Positions 1 through 11,536 of a stretch of DNA of 64,000 nt are shown here, piece by piece (the first letter of the stretch is position 1; the number at the start of each line of letters is the position of its first letter). Both the position numbers and the translations under genes were made by a program. Source of the stretch: Mermis nigrescens. Taxonomy: Eukaryota > Nematoda > Enoplea > Mermithida > Mermithidae. Under the pieces are notes generated by a model. It was not told where the DNA came from. It ran no database searches and worked only from the letters and a program-made list of their open reading frames with translations. The stretch covers positions 36,317,769 to 36,381,768 of the forward strand of contig JAVLUZ010000154.1 of assembly GCA_036768485.1 (NCBI GenBank), in the 5' to 3' direction.

Positions 1-17
1 GCCAAAATACACCTTTT

Positions 18-658
18 GTGCAATTCCCAAATGAACAGCGTGGGACATACTATAATTCTAATTACCGCAGCGATAACAATTTTAATCGCCCGTATGTCAC
101 ATATACTGCAGACAACCAACCCACCATGAATGCGCCCCCACCGCAGCCAACCCTTACATCTCCTCATGATGTAAACACGGTTACTGCAAAAGGGCCAGAA
201 TCTAGCGCGCGTCCAAATCTATTCGCGTCGCAAGAATTTCTCGAAGAGTACGAACGTTTACAACGTCGTCTTGCAACCTACGAAAAAATTAATCTACCTC
301 CATCTAAGACGTCAGATCCTAATATTCCTATTGTAAGCCATGCTGGGACAAATTTGCCCACCATCTTAGTTAAAGTTCATGGCGTTGATGTACCTGCTCT
401 CATAGATACAGGTTCACAGGTCACCATGATGACCACGTCTGCATTCTTGCGTCTTGGTTTTAATTTACCACCTAAACAAGTTTCACAAGTCGTACATGGT
501 GTAGGCGAAATCACTGCAGTAGTTCGTTATCGAGTAAATATGACTTTAACCATCGCAGAACAATCTATTTCTACCTCAGTATCAATAATTGATCACTTGC
601 CGGAAGACATGCTCTTAGGATATGATTTTTGTGAATCCTGCACTCATGTGGGTTAATC
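18..658 (+). CDS. Ty3/Gypsy gag tail and retropepsin (partial, element enters from left)
   Basis: This reading frame is open at the left edge, so the start is not the true start. The first ~95 residues are rich in N, P, T and Q, as expected for the end of a gag polyprotein. The following ~110 residues are an aspartic protease: the catalytic segment ALIDTGSQVTMM, a flap-like VHGVGEI stretch, and the closing MLLGYDF segment (the usual LGxD signature). In the family this protease cuts Gag and Pol during particle assembly. Pol domains follow in the expected order downstream, which supports Ty3/Gypsy over Copia. The frame ends in a stop at 656-658 and the sequence continues in another frame, so this copy is decayed. 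Bel/Pao is a weaker alternative. Confidence 0.8.
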
Positions 659-882
659 CTATTGAGCGCTGTGTTTTTATAAACGGAAAAAAAATTAATT
701 TACTCTCATCTCATGAAAAATTGCAATTTTGTGCGAAATCCAACGCAACTACCTCTGGTGTTGTGTGTGTGCATGTTTCGTTACCTGAGCCTGTTATTAT
801 ACAACCTAGGCATGAATTAATTACACCTGGCTACAGGCCCGTATCCAGGATTTTATTTCTGGGGGGGGCTGAAAATTTTTGA
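622..882 (+). pseudogene. Gypsy protease-RT linker, broken by an insertion
   Basis: This frame overlaps the end of the protease frame and continues the polyprotein after a frameshift near 640. It holds the hydrophobic and charged linker that lies between protease and reverse transcriptase. Gypsy-like coding stops near 835, where the inverted-repeat element begins; the last ~15 codons are inside that element and are not retroelement coding. Confidence 0.6.
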
Positions 883-1900
883 GGCCAGATATCTCGAGAA
901 CCATTAGGAGATAGGCGAAAATAAAGATAGTTTTGAACGTATCTCGACGAGCTCTATACGACGGTGAAGAAAATTTCAACAAAAAAATTAAAAAATTTTA
1001 ACTGTATTTCATATTGATATATAGCAAATTTATCATTTAAGCTGATTTCTCATCACTTAATCGACGAATTATTTCTTATCTCTTGCCTTTATACTTAATC
1101 ATTGTGCTTTACAGAGAAAAACAATATGGATGACGAATAATTCGGCGCCAAGCGCCGAAAAAATTGACATATTCTGCATGTTCAAGTTCAAATTTGAGCG
1201 GTTTTGAGCGGGTCAGAAGACGAAAAACCAATGTAAACAATACATACGGCGCGAAGCGCCGGACAAATTTCATGTTTTCCACGTCATAAGTCAAATTTGA
1301 GCTGTTTTGAGTGAGCTAGAATGCAAAAACTTGTGTGTGTGCATGTTTCGTTACCTGAGCCTGTTATTATACAACCTAGGCATGAATTAATTACACCTGG
1401 CTACAGGCCCGTATCCAGGATTTTATTTCGGGGGGGGCCGAAAATTTTTTGAGGCCAGATATCTCGAGAACCATTAGGAGATAGGCGAAAATAAAGACAG
1501 TTTTGAACGTATCTCGGCGAGCTCTATACGACGGTGAAGAAAAATTTCAACAAAAAAATTAAAAATTTTAACTGTATTTCATATTGATATATAGCAAATT
1601 TATCATTTAAGCTGATTTCTCATCACTTAATCGACGAATTATTTCTTATCTCTTGCCTTTATACTTAATCATTGTGCTTTACAGAGAAAAACAATATGGA
1701 TGACGAATAATTCGGCGCCAAGCGCCGAAAAAATTGACATATTCTGCATGTCAAGTTCAAATTTGAGCGGTTTTGAGCGGGTCAGAAGACAAAAAAACCT
1801 ATGTAAACAATACATACGGCGCGAAGCGCCAGAAAAATTTCATGTTTTCCACGTCATAAGTCAAATTTGAGCTGTTTTGAGTGAGCTAGAAGGCAAAAAC
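761..1900. repeat. 570-bp direct tandem duplication
   Basis: Bases 761-1330 and 1331-~1900 are two nearly identical copies. Each begins in the same TGTGTGTGCATG stretch and includes the end of the Gypsy linker plus the left part of the inserted inverted-repeat element. The duplication joins an insertion boundary to retroelement sequence, so it happened after the insertion. The TG-dinucleotide run at the junction is a likely slippage or recombination point. The copies differ by only a few substitutions and indels, so the event is young relative to the decay of the pol region. Confidence 0.85.
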
Positions 1901-2193
1901 TATAGCTAAACAATGAATCCGGCGCAAAGCGTTAGAAAAAAATTGACTGACATATTCTCTATGTCTGACTCAAATTTGAGCGATTTTCAGCGGTTTAGAA
2001 GACAAAACCTTACATAAACATAAATCCGGCGCGAAGCGCCGGAAAATTTGGAGTTTAGCTCAAAAGTATGCTAAAAAAACCTGTTTTGGCGGTGTTTCAG
2101 ACTACTGCCAATTTTTCATTTTTCCCTTTGGGGACCCTTGGGAAAACAAAAATTTTTCCGATTTAAAAATTTCCCGCCTCCTGGATACGGGCC
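836..2193. mobile_element. Inverted-repeat DNA element inserted in the Gypsy copy
   Basis: The element starts with GGCCCGTATCCAGGA at 836 and ends with the reverse complement at 2179-2193, a 15-bp perfect TIR. Flanking 8-mers (828-835 and 2194-2201) match at only five of eight positions, so the TSD is doubtful. The interior carries repeated ~130-bp units, each containing the GGCGC-GAA-GCGCC hairpin (1144, 1248, ~1713, ~1818, ~2028). No coding sequence is visible. Part of the left end is present twice because of the 570-bp duplication. Confidence 0.6.
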
Positions 2194-3500
2194 TGCCTGC
2201 TATAAGCTTCTCCATGGTAATTCTTGATTTCTGCATTATTCGAACCAACCTGCTGATTTTATGGAAAAACTTCACTTTTGTTGTTCTATAGTTTCGATGC
2301 TTCACAACCCCTATTACCCGTTTTCCGTACTTCAAAGTGCCAATTCGTATTGACTTCAGAAATAATAGGTTCTTTAACCTCTGATGCTGAAAAGCTCTCT
2401 TCAAATACATGTTTCATCTTTTGATGATAGGACACCAGAACTTTTGCATCAATAAATAAAGTTTAAACGCCCGCCGTTGATTCTAGACAACAGCGTAAAT
2501 TTGTGAATTATGTTTAAAATACGACTCAATTTTGCATTAAAAAACGAACCTCTCGGACGTACCCCTTGATGAAACATCATATTGACACAGGGATAATCCG
2601 CCCGTTGTTGAAAAGACTTATCATGTTGAACATTCTAGAAGAGAATCTATGCAGAAAATATAAATGAAATGCTTTGTGATAAATTATTCGGCCACAATTG
2701 CGCTTTCCAAAAGAAAAGTTCATTATTTCTGTGAAAAAGAATGGATCCTTTAAGCCAGTCATGTCAGATTATTGACGGTTAAATGACGTTACTAAAATGC
2801 AAGTTTTATCCTCTTCCACAATTAGACAATTATTTGATACCTTAGTAGTATGTATATTTTAGCACACTAGATTTGAAATCTGATACTGGCAATTCCACTC
2901 GATAAATCTCGCGAAAAACTGCATTTATATGTCCTGTTGGCTTATTACAAATTTGAAGTTTTACCTTTTGGTTTAAAGAATGCGCCCGCAATTTTCAAAG
3001 ACTAATGGAGCTTGTGCTCGCAGGTCTAAATTGGAAATTCCTATTCCGTTTACATCGATGACAGATTATTTTTCACGTACTTTCAGCAGAACATTTAAAA
3101 GATCTTGAAAATGTCTTTATTGCTCTTAAAAGGCAAACTTACGCGTAAAGCCTGATGTTTTTAATATCTGTGGCGAGCGTAGAGGTAAAATTTCTTTGCC
3201 ACAGCATTAGTGCAATGGGCATCGCTCCTGATATGTCCAAAGTAGCAGATTTAATCTCGTTTCCGTACCAAAACCGCAGCAAATCCTTTGAAGAAATTCC
3301 TTGGCTTAGTCCAATGGTTTAAGAAATTTGTTAAAGATCTTGCTAAAATCGCTAAACTGTTATTCCATCTTCGTGAAAGATGTCGAATTTCGGAAGGCTG
3401 AACACCAAAACCGCTTTTGAGTTTCTGAAGAAAGCGTTTACATCACCTATTTTGCAACTACCAAAATTGATATTATAAAATTTAAATTGATGGTTAAATT
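2194..3500 (+). pseudogene. Gypsy reverse transcriptase, decayed
   Basis: Pol coding resumes right after the inserted element but is spread over all three frames with many stops. Recognisable pieces include FTFWFKECARNFQRLME (the conserved phenylalanine-asparagine-alanine-P/R segment of the RT palm) at 2960-3010, and LVAGLNW-like and LENVFIALKR segments at 3010-3130. After ~3200 comes the RT thumb stretch with EEIPWLSPM and ILQLPK. The YxDD catalytic loop is not intact. This copy could not make active enzyme. Gaps and frameshifts are too many to give a continuous frame. Confidence 0.6.
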
Positions 3501-3539
3501 GATGGTGAAACAGTTAGGTGTTGCCTTTATGAATGCAAA

Positions 3540-4110
3540 ACATTACTCATCCGTGTTTTATTCTTAGCTACGCTTACAAGTGCATAAATTTGCCAAAAGT
3601 GGACCGTGCTACTTGAAAAAGAAGCGTTAGCGGTAGTGTGGGCCATCAAGCATTATCGACATTATCTTTACGGTAAAAAATTCATTCGTCGTATACTGAT
3701 CATCAAGCATTAACGGTTTTAGTAAATGCGTTAAAGACCTAATGAAATGATTACGCCATTGGGTCTCAAATTACAGGAATACGAATATGATATCGCCAGG
3801 TTCTTTGGTGGTGAGAACTGGGCGTGAGTTTGATTTTCTTCAAATGTGATACCCGCTATTTTGATCATGCTATGAACGAAAATATAAAGTCGAGCGCAAA
3901 ACGTCGTTAACATCGCAAATTCAATCGGAAGATTCTGAGTCAGATGATGAATCGCTTCCACCTGACCGACATCGCGCCATAACGCGCCTACTGCACCAAT
4001 TAATCATCCAACAAAGAAAGTAATAATCCTACTGCGCAAACCGATCCTACCAATTCTAAAACCACCTACATTTTGTGAACGCTCGTTACTTACCAATGCC
4101 GAAAAAGTTG
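3540..4110 (+). pseudogene. Gypsy RNase H and connection domain, decayed
   Basis: Across frames one can read the EKEALAVVWAIKHYRHYLYG block at 3618-3675, the TDHQAL block at 3695-3720, and a stretch ending EYEYDIARFFGGEN near 3776-3825. These are the standard RNase H C-terminal and tether motifs of Ty3/Gypsy pol. Several single-base frameshifts separate them. A serine- and acid-rich linker (SQSEDSESDDESLPP-like, ~3915-3965) follows and leads toward the integrase. Confidence 0.65.
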
Positions 4111-4349
4111 AATGCTAACACCTGGGCGCTGCTTACCGGGCTGAGCAACGCAAGGCGGACAATTGCATAAAATTGTTTATTGAATGATTCTACAACGAAA
4201 ATATCGTGACGAATTTTTTCTCGTGATGTAATTTTTTGTTGATTTTCAACCTAAGCGCTCAACAGTCGCCTTTCATCAAATAGTTATACCGCACCTTTTG
4301 CGCGTTTTATATTAACTGAATTTCATGACTCTATTTTCAGCCTATTTTT

Positions 4350-5580
4350 CCAAAAATCTTGCCTGCCATGGTAAAGGCGTTATTGGTGGCCGTGTATGGA
4401 AAATGCCGATGTGATCGCCGTAAATGACCACCAGGATGTAAAGCGATAACGTAAGGCTTGCATTAAATTCCACATCCGTTCCGCTGTAACCAATTGAAGC
4501 ATTCGCGCCTGAATCCCAATGGCGGTGATTGTTTTGCATATGCTGCGATCCCCTGAAACGACCAATTGTAGTTTTTATGGATTATTTTACAAAATAATGC
4601 GGAAGCGGTTGTTTCGCGGACATAAAAGCAATAAAGCAATTGCAAATTTATTGCTAAGAGAATTTATAATGGTGTTATGGTGCCCCAAGAAATTTTTGAC
4701 AGATCAGGGGTCAAATTTTACATCTACCCTTATTTCTCGGAAGTATGCAAACGGCGAAATGTTCAAAAAATATTTACAACCCCATATCGTCCTGCTTCAG
4801 TGTGATGGGTTGGTAGAACGTTATAATCGCACCTTGATTGATGGCTTTGTCTAAGCTGAGTGTGCGTTCCCAGTATGATTGGGAGCAATTTCACCTTTTG
4901 CATTATTTGCATACCGCGCGATCTTCAATCATCAACAAACATATTCCCCTCTTAAATGCTTTATGCGGTCGAAACCAGCATTTCCACTTGACACTTTACT
5001 TATAAATGACTTCGTGATAAATCCGAACTTATCATCTGTTGGGCGGAAAAATACGCCATTGATTTAAAGCTGACTTTACAAGACTTGCAGAAGAAATCGC
5101 GTCTCAAAATTTAACTCAAGCGTGTATAAAAATCGCACATGGTGTCCAGAATCACACAATTTTAATCTCTCGGATATAGTCTATCTCAATAATACCTCAG
5201 TCATTCAGCCTGAAATCGGTAAACTATCACCCAAGCTTGTGTTGGTCCATATCGAATTATTGACTTACCTACGCCTGAAACTGCGAAATCGCATATGTCT
5301 ATAACCCTCTCTATCACTCACCTTGTTCACAGGAATAGACTTCTGCCTGAGCCTAAACTACCTTATTCTGACTTAATTGTAAGAAAACACGCGTACGTCC
5401 CTATGATTTTGTGTTGGTAAAATTACCACATCGCCCTCTTGCCCCGGCAGTAGTCATAAGTTTTGGAGGGATTTACCGGCAGGGAACAAAAAGCTAAGTG
5501 ACTGCGCGCCTATACGTTTATTAAATGGCTCTAAAACAGCACATGCCGTACCATTATCTAATGTTTTTCCTTTTGCAGAC
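4350..5580 (+). pseudogene. Gypsy integrase, decayed
   Basis: The longest open piece is 4519-4854. It holds the KKFLTDQGSNFTS segment with the second catalytic aspartate and the CDGLVERYNRTLIDG segment with the catalytic glutamate. The next piece (4879-5067) gives FALFAYRA and AFPLDTLL, the typical post-catalytic integrase core. Pieces at 5122-5304 and ~5390-5460 (RPYDFVLVKLP) correspond to the C-terminal region. Frames change between pieces and the first catalytic aspartate lies in disrupted sequence, so the protein is dead. Order after RNase H confirms Ty3/Gypsy. Confidence 0.75.
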
Positions 5581-5582
5581 CC

Positions 5583-6545
5583 ATGGCTGCACAAGGTACC
5601 CCAAGCAAGGAGGCATTGCTGGAGGCAGCTGGTCGCCAATGCAAATTTGAGGGGTATGATCCCGCGTCCCTAGATGAGCTCGGATTGGCGTTGACCAATA
5701 TGGCCTTTGGAGCGGGGCTTGGCTGTACCAGAACCGCTGCCGCAAATGACAATAGCCAGGCTATGTTTTAGAGTCACTTCTACCGCAAAATGGATAAAAC
5801 ATAAAGCAACACATAAACTCACAAATCATAGAAAGCGTATTAACGAATCAACTCGGTGGGAGAAACAGATTGGTAGATTTCCTTTGGTAACCCCTCGTGT
5901 ACCAAAGAACAGACTTCTACCCACTGTTATAATCTCCAATGACCAGAAGTTGTTTGGCGCCATTTTGGCGTTGATTCAGCCATCAAATATGACAAATGGC
6001 ACGTCATTCTTAGGCTATGACTCTGAATTTGTTAATGACAGAAAAGGCAGACATTATAAGACCTGGGACTTGCGTTTTCAGCAATTATGTCCCACTTACC
6101 AGGACCTCCATGGCCCATTCCACGCTTACGTCCGCCATGAGCGCGAACGGCCATGCGTTCTGTTGGGACCTGGCAAAGTTCCCGCAACCTCCGCTCGGCT
6201 TCGCCAGTTGCTCGAAACGCGTTTACCAAATTTCATATGGTTTGCTATGACCCTATGCAAGACCGACTTGCATATTTCCATGTTTACGGGCCAACTTTTG
6301 AGGAAATTTTGGCGATTCTGATGCAGAAATGGTACAAACTGCACTGGAAAGATCCGTTCATTGCAAATTTTATCAATATTCAGCCATTGGCGAGAGAGCT
6401 TTACTGTCGCTTACATATCAGCGCAGTCGCAGACACGTTAAAGCGCTTTGGTCAAATTCCTTTTGACATGCATATTGATCCTAATGCGCCTGATAATTTC
6501 GGACAGGCGTGGAGCTTACCGTTAACTCGGCGCAGCATTATTTAG
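5583..6545 (+). pseudogene. Post-integrase ORF of the Gypsy element, exonuclease-like (tentative)
   Basis: Three overlapping pieces (5583-5771, 5707-6321, 6153-6545) form one decayed reading frame shifted near 5715 and 6170. The middle has FLGYDSEF followed by KGR and FQQLCP; the last piece has LHISAVADT. DxE followed later by a His...Asp motif resembles DEDD-type 3'-5' exonucleases, but the His-Asp spacing is one residue too long and the second Asp motif is uncertain. A Gypsy element normally has env or nothing here. The frame lies between pol and the probable 3' LTR in the same orientation. The exonuclease reading is inference; an unknown retroelement ORF is the safe call. Confidence 0.35.
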
Positions 6546-6639
6546 CGATGGACGCCCTCATAACTATCGATGTTTTTATATTGATAGAAGGTGCACACAA
6601 AATAATCGCATTACTGACAATATAAAGCCTATGTCGGTT

Positions 6640-7490
6640 TCGCTTTTTACAGGATGGCGAATTGCACATTAAGGCTAGCGGTCCGAAAGCCAGAGTGCGT
6701 ATACCGCTGTCGACTAGTAAGCCACCACAAGGACAGTCGACCAGCACGGCTACTGAAGTTGAAGTTGATTCAAATGGCAAAGAGTTAATCAGAGTAGAGG
6801 ACTTTTATGGCCCAGCCTGGCGCTGCCAGCAGCTATAGCCGCAGCCACCACCATTGCCTCAGTAACGGGAGCGTTGGCTCACACTAATGTTTTCGACAAT
6901 CCTGACCTACAAGTTCAGGTTTTGCAGGCCGTTGCCAACTCCAGTTTCGGGCCCGGTCCATGCACCTGATACTGAACCAAAATCTAAACCAACCAGTCTG
7001 AGTACACCAGCCTCTGTATTTTCTTCACAAACCGATATTCCCTACGATTCGTCTATGGTCGATGTAGAACCATCGATCTCCACTGAGAATGACGATTTAT
7101 CTCCCAAATGCTTAGTGATGGCGTTATCTGACGCCGAGGCGAAAGACAAGCTAACTTGCTGCCACTGCGTACAACACGCGCGGCAATGGCTCGAAAAGGG
7201 CCACTAGTCGTTGCGCAACCGATTGTCTCGCAATCGCTTGCGGCGGATCAGCAGGTACCCCTGGGCATCAGTCTGCTTCGGACCTTTACCGACTTCTCAG
7301 CCGGATGGGGCAGAGCGTCAAGCTGACCCTGATGTCATCATGACAGAGATTATAGGTTTTCCGCCGTTACCGCAACGCACACTAGCCGCACATGAAATAC
7401 CGCAAGTAGCGTTGTACACGCAAGTCGCGTTCCCTCAGTCCGCTTACAAGGCGTGTTGGCACCTGATACTCGTTTTATGGCTCCTATGAC
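6640..7490 (+). pseudogene. Post-integrase block, P/S/T-rich low-complexity coding remnant
   Basis: Open pieces at 6887-7207 and 7211-7489 continue the same strand. Their products are rich in P, S, T and D (for example SKPTSLSTPASVFSSQTD) and contain a CCHCVQHARQW segment. No family is recognised. Composition is richer in GC than surrounding intergenic DNA, which suggests former coding sequence. It may be a linker of the same polyprotein as the upstream exonuclease-like piece. Confidence 0.35.
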
Positions 7491-7499
7491 CATGACGGG

Positions 7500-8560
7500 T
7501 GTATCTAGTACTGTGGCGACTATTCAACCACAGGTTACTCAAAGTCAATCATCAAATATGGAAGTCGCAATACCTGCACACATCCAAGCTATTCGCGAAC
7601 GTCTGTCCGCGAATGAGCGCTAGAGCGCAAAATCGCTCGCGTTGGCATACAGCACTTTTTCACCATGATGGAAAATAGACGCTGTGAACCACCGTGCATT
7701 ATCGCGCCAGCCTTGCACGAGTTACATTCCTATCTGGGTGAGGTCGAAGGAATGCGTTTGTACGATCAGCTGGTTGAAGCTGCCCAAGTGTACTTCGACT
7801 GAGTGTATGCAATACATCTGCAGTATGTGGCTACGACTGACTCACCCTCGTCCGTTAGTGTGGTCTACAATTGCACAGCCTTCGGTTGAAGCTGATCGTG
7901 AGCCCGCACTGGATTTATTAGCAAATTGAGCGTGTTTAACTGATTATTTTACCCAGACCAATATTTGTGCGCATACGGTTCTTTATTACAACCGGAATGA
8001 TGTTGTACGAGGTTCTGCTACAGAGCTGGCAGGCACCCGCACCTTGACGCACCGAGTGAGGTGATCAATGGCGTTGCACATCAGGTTTGTCCGGAATTCT
8101 ATCCGCACAGAATGTCTCCAGCACCAGATCATCTCGTGCCGATCTTAATATTGACACGTCAGATGGTCAATATTTTTGATACTTTCCTGAGAATTTCAAT
8201 CATTATATGATTCGGAGCATCGACACATGACGATCTTCTCTTCAATAGACGCTATGCGCGCTACAGCGCTTTTGGAATTTTTGGATAGGAAGTTCCACTT
8301 TGCGTATGCCTACGGCAATGCCGGAATAGGCTGGCGCATGGTGCTGAGCAGCTATGCCGCATGTTGCGCGTAGCGTTCCTTGGTGAATCTTATACACTCC
8401 TCTCTGCCAAGTGAGGCTTTCCCGGAATTCCCGGATTTAACGGCACAAATCAAAAGTCCACATGTTTTACATAACATGATTCGGCAAATTTGGTTAGCAA
8501 CCGACCCGCCACTCGAAGTTCCAGTTCAGTTTGATCGTTTCTGAGGTCAACAAAAATCTG
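7500..8560 (+). pseudogene. Post-integrase block, possible gag-like remnant
   Basis: Short readable stretches occur in several frames: LHSYLGEVEGMRLYDQLVEAA near 7720-7790, and ALLEFLDRKFHFAYAYGNAG with FPEFPDL near 8265-8440. They look like helical structural-protein sequence, but I cannot assign a family. Many stops separate them. It is included because composition and strand are continuous with flanking retroelement coding. Confidence 0.3.
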
Positions 8561-8603
8561 TATTTTACCTCAAACATCGCATTCAAGGCGAATTAGATAA
8601 AAT

Positions 8604-9772
8604 TTGAAGAGAAAGGCGGCAGGCATCCTCGCAGGACCCGGGAGCGGATCCGCAGCAAGCCTTGATATGCCAGAAGTTGATCTTTCTTCGGAGGCACAAA
8701 TTGAAATGCGTAGAACACGCATCGAGAAACACAATCGTGAGAATTTGGCGATGGAAATGCCAAGGCGTGTGACCAAGTTACGCGCCGCCGGTTCTCTTTC
8801 TGAGTCTTCAGAAGTTTGTCATATGTCAGAAGACAAACATAAGGCTAAATTGAATCGTTTTTACGATACTAAATCCGAGCACACTGCGTTGGTTAAAAAA
8901 TTTGGAAAAGCAACTAGTCAGAAGACTTGTCCAAGCTGAAGTCGCAGCTAAATTAAGAGCGCGTTTAGGCCAAAAGGGATCGAGGCTGCAAGAACCGCAG
9001 TCATCCCGGCAATGCTATGCTCAAATGCATCATCGTTCACAATCACAAGTACAACAGCAGACACAAGGAAAAACCACATATACAGCAATATACACGACCA
9101 CAGACCCAACCGCGGCAACAGCAGCAATTAAAGGAATCGCGTGAGCGTTCCGAGGCGTATTCTCAGGCCGATGTTGGTCATCTGTCGCGCTCGTGACAGC
9201 AGCAGCCTTATGAATATCGCCGTCAGCCTCCGTCGAACCGCGGAACTCATCGGGGCCGGTCACAATCCCGTCAACGTCAGCAATGGGATCAGTCGTATTG
9301 CTCACCGTTGGAACAAAGTCAATCAGCCACCGGGGTCTATCAGCCACAACCTCAACCCGGTCCACTTTTGCCAAAACCGTGGCCTGTTACGCAACAACAA
9401 CAGCGTCCACGCGAACCTTCACGTGAACGAACTTACGGTTTTATGCCGGAGTTAATACCTACCCCGCCGCCACCTATACCGCGTCATTACGCGGATGACT
9501 ACGAGGATGACGACGATTTGAGGATGACGATCGACCAGTCGAGATCCATTGACGCTTATGCCAACATCTGTACGGGCATAGGCAATCACCATATCAGTAT
9601 CGTGAGCGTTCTAATACGCGTCGCGAACCCGAATCGGATCAAGAATATTTTCAACGTCAACAACGTCGTGAAAATTCAGGCGGCTCAAAAGCCAATTATC
9701 AGATCGTTATTAATTCACAAGTTCGATGTACAGAACTTTTTGGAACTCTGCGACGGCGTCGAATTCAACTAG
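8604..9772 (+). pseudogene. Post-integrase block, basic and Q/P/R-rich protein remnant
   Basis: Pieces 8604-8939, 8902-9144 and 9308-9772 overlap with frameshifts. The first is a charged helix (EAQIEMRRTRIEKHNREN). The later ones are rich in Q, R and P with an acidic patch (YADDYEDDDDLR), a pattern common in nucleic-acid-binding tails of Gag-like proteins. The stop at 9770-9772 is followed by T-rich non-coding DNA. Whether this is a displaced gag of a second element or a third ORF of the same element cannot be decided from one copy. Confidence 0.35.
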
Positions 9773-10485
9773 CAGCTTTTTGTCAAATTTTTTTCGTTTT
9801 TCGTCCTGATGTGGATTCCAGGACTTCGTATCGTTTATTTCCTGTGTATTTTTTGCTCTTGTCATTTTTTCTCTTGCTGTAAAATTTTTTCTTTGACGGT
9901 GCTCGTTATCTCGCATAATTTGCCATTTTTTCTCGTTTTTATCATTACCTCTTGTTTTAACTCGTCAGTGTCTTTAATTTTTGCTCAACATAATCTTGCT
10001 TTATCATTCCGTATTTTAAGTTGTCTTTTGCTCAATTAGTTATAGTTACTATTATGGTATCTTAACTTCTTAATGGACAAGGGGTTAATTTATACCCAAT
10101 CTTTAAACTTTTCAATTCAAAATTTTTCTCATTACCTGGGGATCAAGGAGGCTAATTGGACAGCTGATGGACTGTCCAAGACCGGATTTCATCATTACTC
10201 GGGCAACAATATAGTTATCCCTAGCGCCATTGAGAGTGTTGTTTGAGTTTTCCTGAGTGCGAACAAGGTCATGCGTTGACTGCTAATGGTTATCATATTT
10301 GTTATTTTTGTTCTTTTTATTTCCGTTTTTCACGTTTGCTCAGGATGAGGTGTTGTGACGCCAGGAGTAGAGGCGCGTTGCGAACGCCAGATTGCCGAGT
10401 TTTAGAGCGTTGCAGATGCTAGTGTTGATGGTGTAATTTAAAAAATTCTCCACTTCGTGTCAAATTTTTTCTATACGTGGGGGAG
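9773..10485 (+). other. Retroelement 3' untranslated region with polypurine tract
   Basis: No coding sequence is visible. The stretch is T-rich with long T runs (9780-9960). It ends in the purine tract CGTGGGGGAG at 10476-10485, immediately before the TG that starts the probable LTR. A polypurine tract next to TG is the standard plus-strand priming arrangement of LTR retroelements. Confidence 0.55.
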
Positions 10486-11450
10486 TGTAACTGCGAGAGT
10501 TACACGGTAGGCGAACCTGCCTTAGCAGTTCGCGATAGCCATCTCATAGTTAATACTAGTAGCTATCTATGATAGTGCACTGTGGGCTATGCCTTCGTCT
10601 TCCCATTATTTCACTTCAATAATAAAAAACATTTAGATACTTGTCCGGTAGCATAGAGTTAAGTGAATGATAATAGTAATTGTTTCATGCATACCGCTTG
10701 TAATCGATAACACTCGATCTGGAGATAAAAGCTTATCAGTATTACGTTAAATTGATCTTTGTTTAATTTACTGTAATGGTCCTTGAGGCCAGTGTACTTA
10801 ACGTGGTAGTTTAGTCTGGTTGTTGGCTTTTTTCGTTTGCCAGTCGTAATGATTGTATAGTACGTACGTTTTCGTTTTCCTTTGCTTTATGGTTGTTGTC
10901 CGGCTATAGGCCGTGAATTCTCCGTCGAATTAAAATATAGAAACCTACCCAGTGGTTTCTGGTTATACCGAGGTTAGGTCGGGCATCTACTCGTCGAGGA
11001 CTTCCACCCATCTTAGTGGACTGATAGGTGAATTTCATATGACTATTATTTCATTTGGAAATCATACTTATTTCTCAAGCCAAAAATTGATCAAAAATAT
11101 TATTTAATCTTAAGGATGATTGATCAGCATAGAGCTCGTTGTTGTTGTTTTTATAGTTCAGCGTGCTACACATATTAGGAACCGAAAACATTTCGGATCA
11201 GGCACTGATTGATAATAAGTTAAATAAACAACTTGAGCTTGAGATAGGTCAACTGACCTCCGCGGCAAATACCGAGACTAGGTAGGTAGCCTTAGGTCTT
11301 AGGGCGTAGCTGCTGAGATCACCCGACATAAAGCGGCCAGCAATATTAGGGCTGAGGGGATCGAAGCCGTAAGGTCTCTAAGGGTCCAAAGATCGAAAGC
11401 CATCCAGAGCTGCGCGGATCGGGGCCAGCACTAAGTGTAGACTTAAGTAC
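10486..11450 (+). repeat. Probable 3' LTR of the Gypsy element (right end approximate)
   Basis: The start is TGTAACTGCGAGAGTTACAC, a TG-initial inverted palindrome right after the polypurine tract, as at Ty3/Gypsy LTR starts. An AATAAA-like signal lies at 10619. The 5' partner LTR is outside the window, so the right end cannot be proven; several TG/CA candidates exist between 11150 and 11450. No coding is seen. Confidence 0.5.
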
Positions 11451-11536
11451 CTAAGTACCTAGGTAAATCTCGAAGGTAAATGTATGTGTCCTATGTCGTC
11501 CTTGTTTGCATAGGGCACCTCTACATTTACAAAAAG

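Noticed and set aside
5707..6321. 204-codon frame as an intact cellular gene
   Set aside because: It overlaps same-strand frames that continue the same similarity after shifts, and it lies between Gypsy integrase and LTR, so it is treated as decayed retroelement coding.
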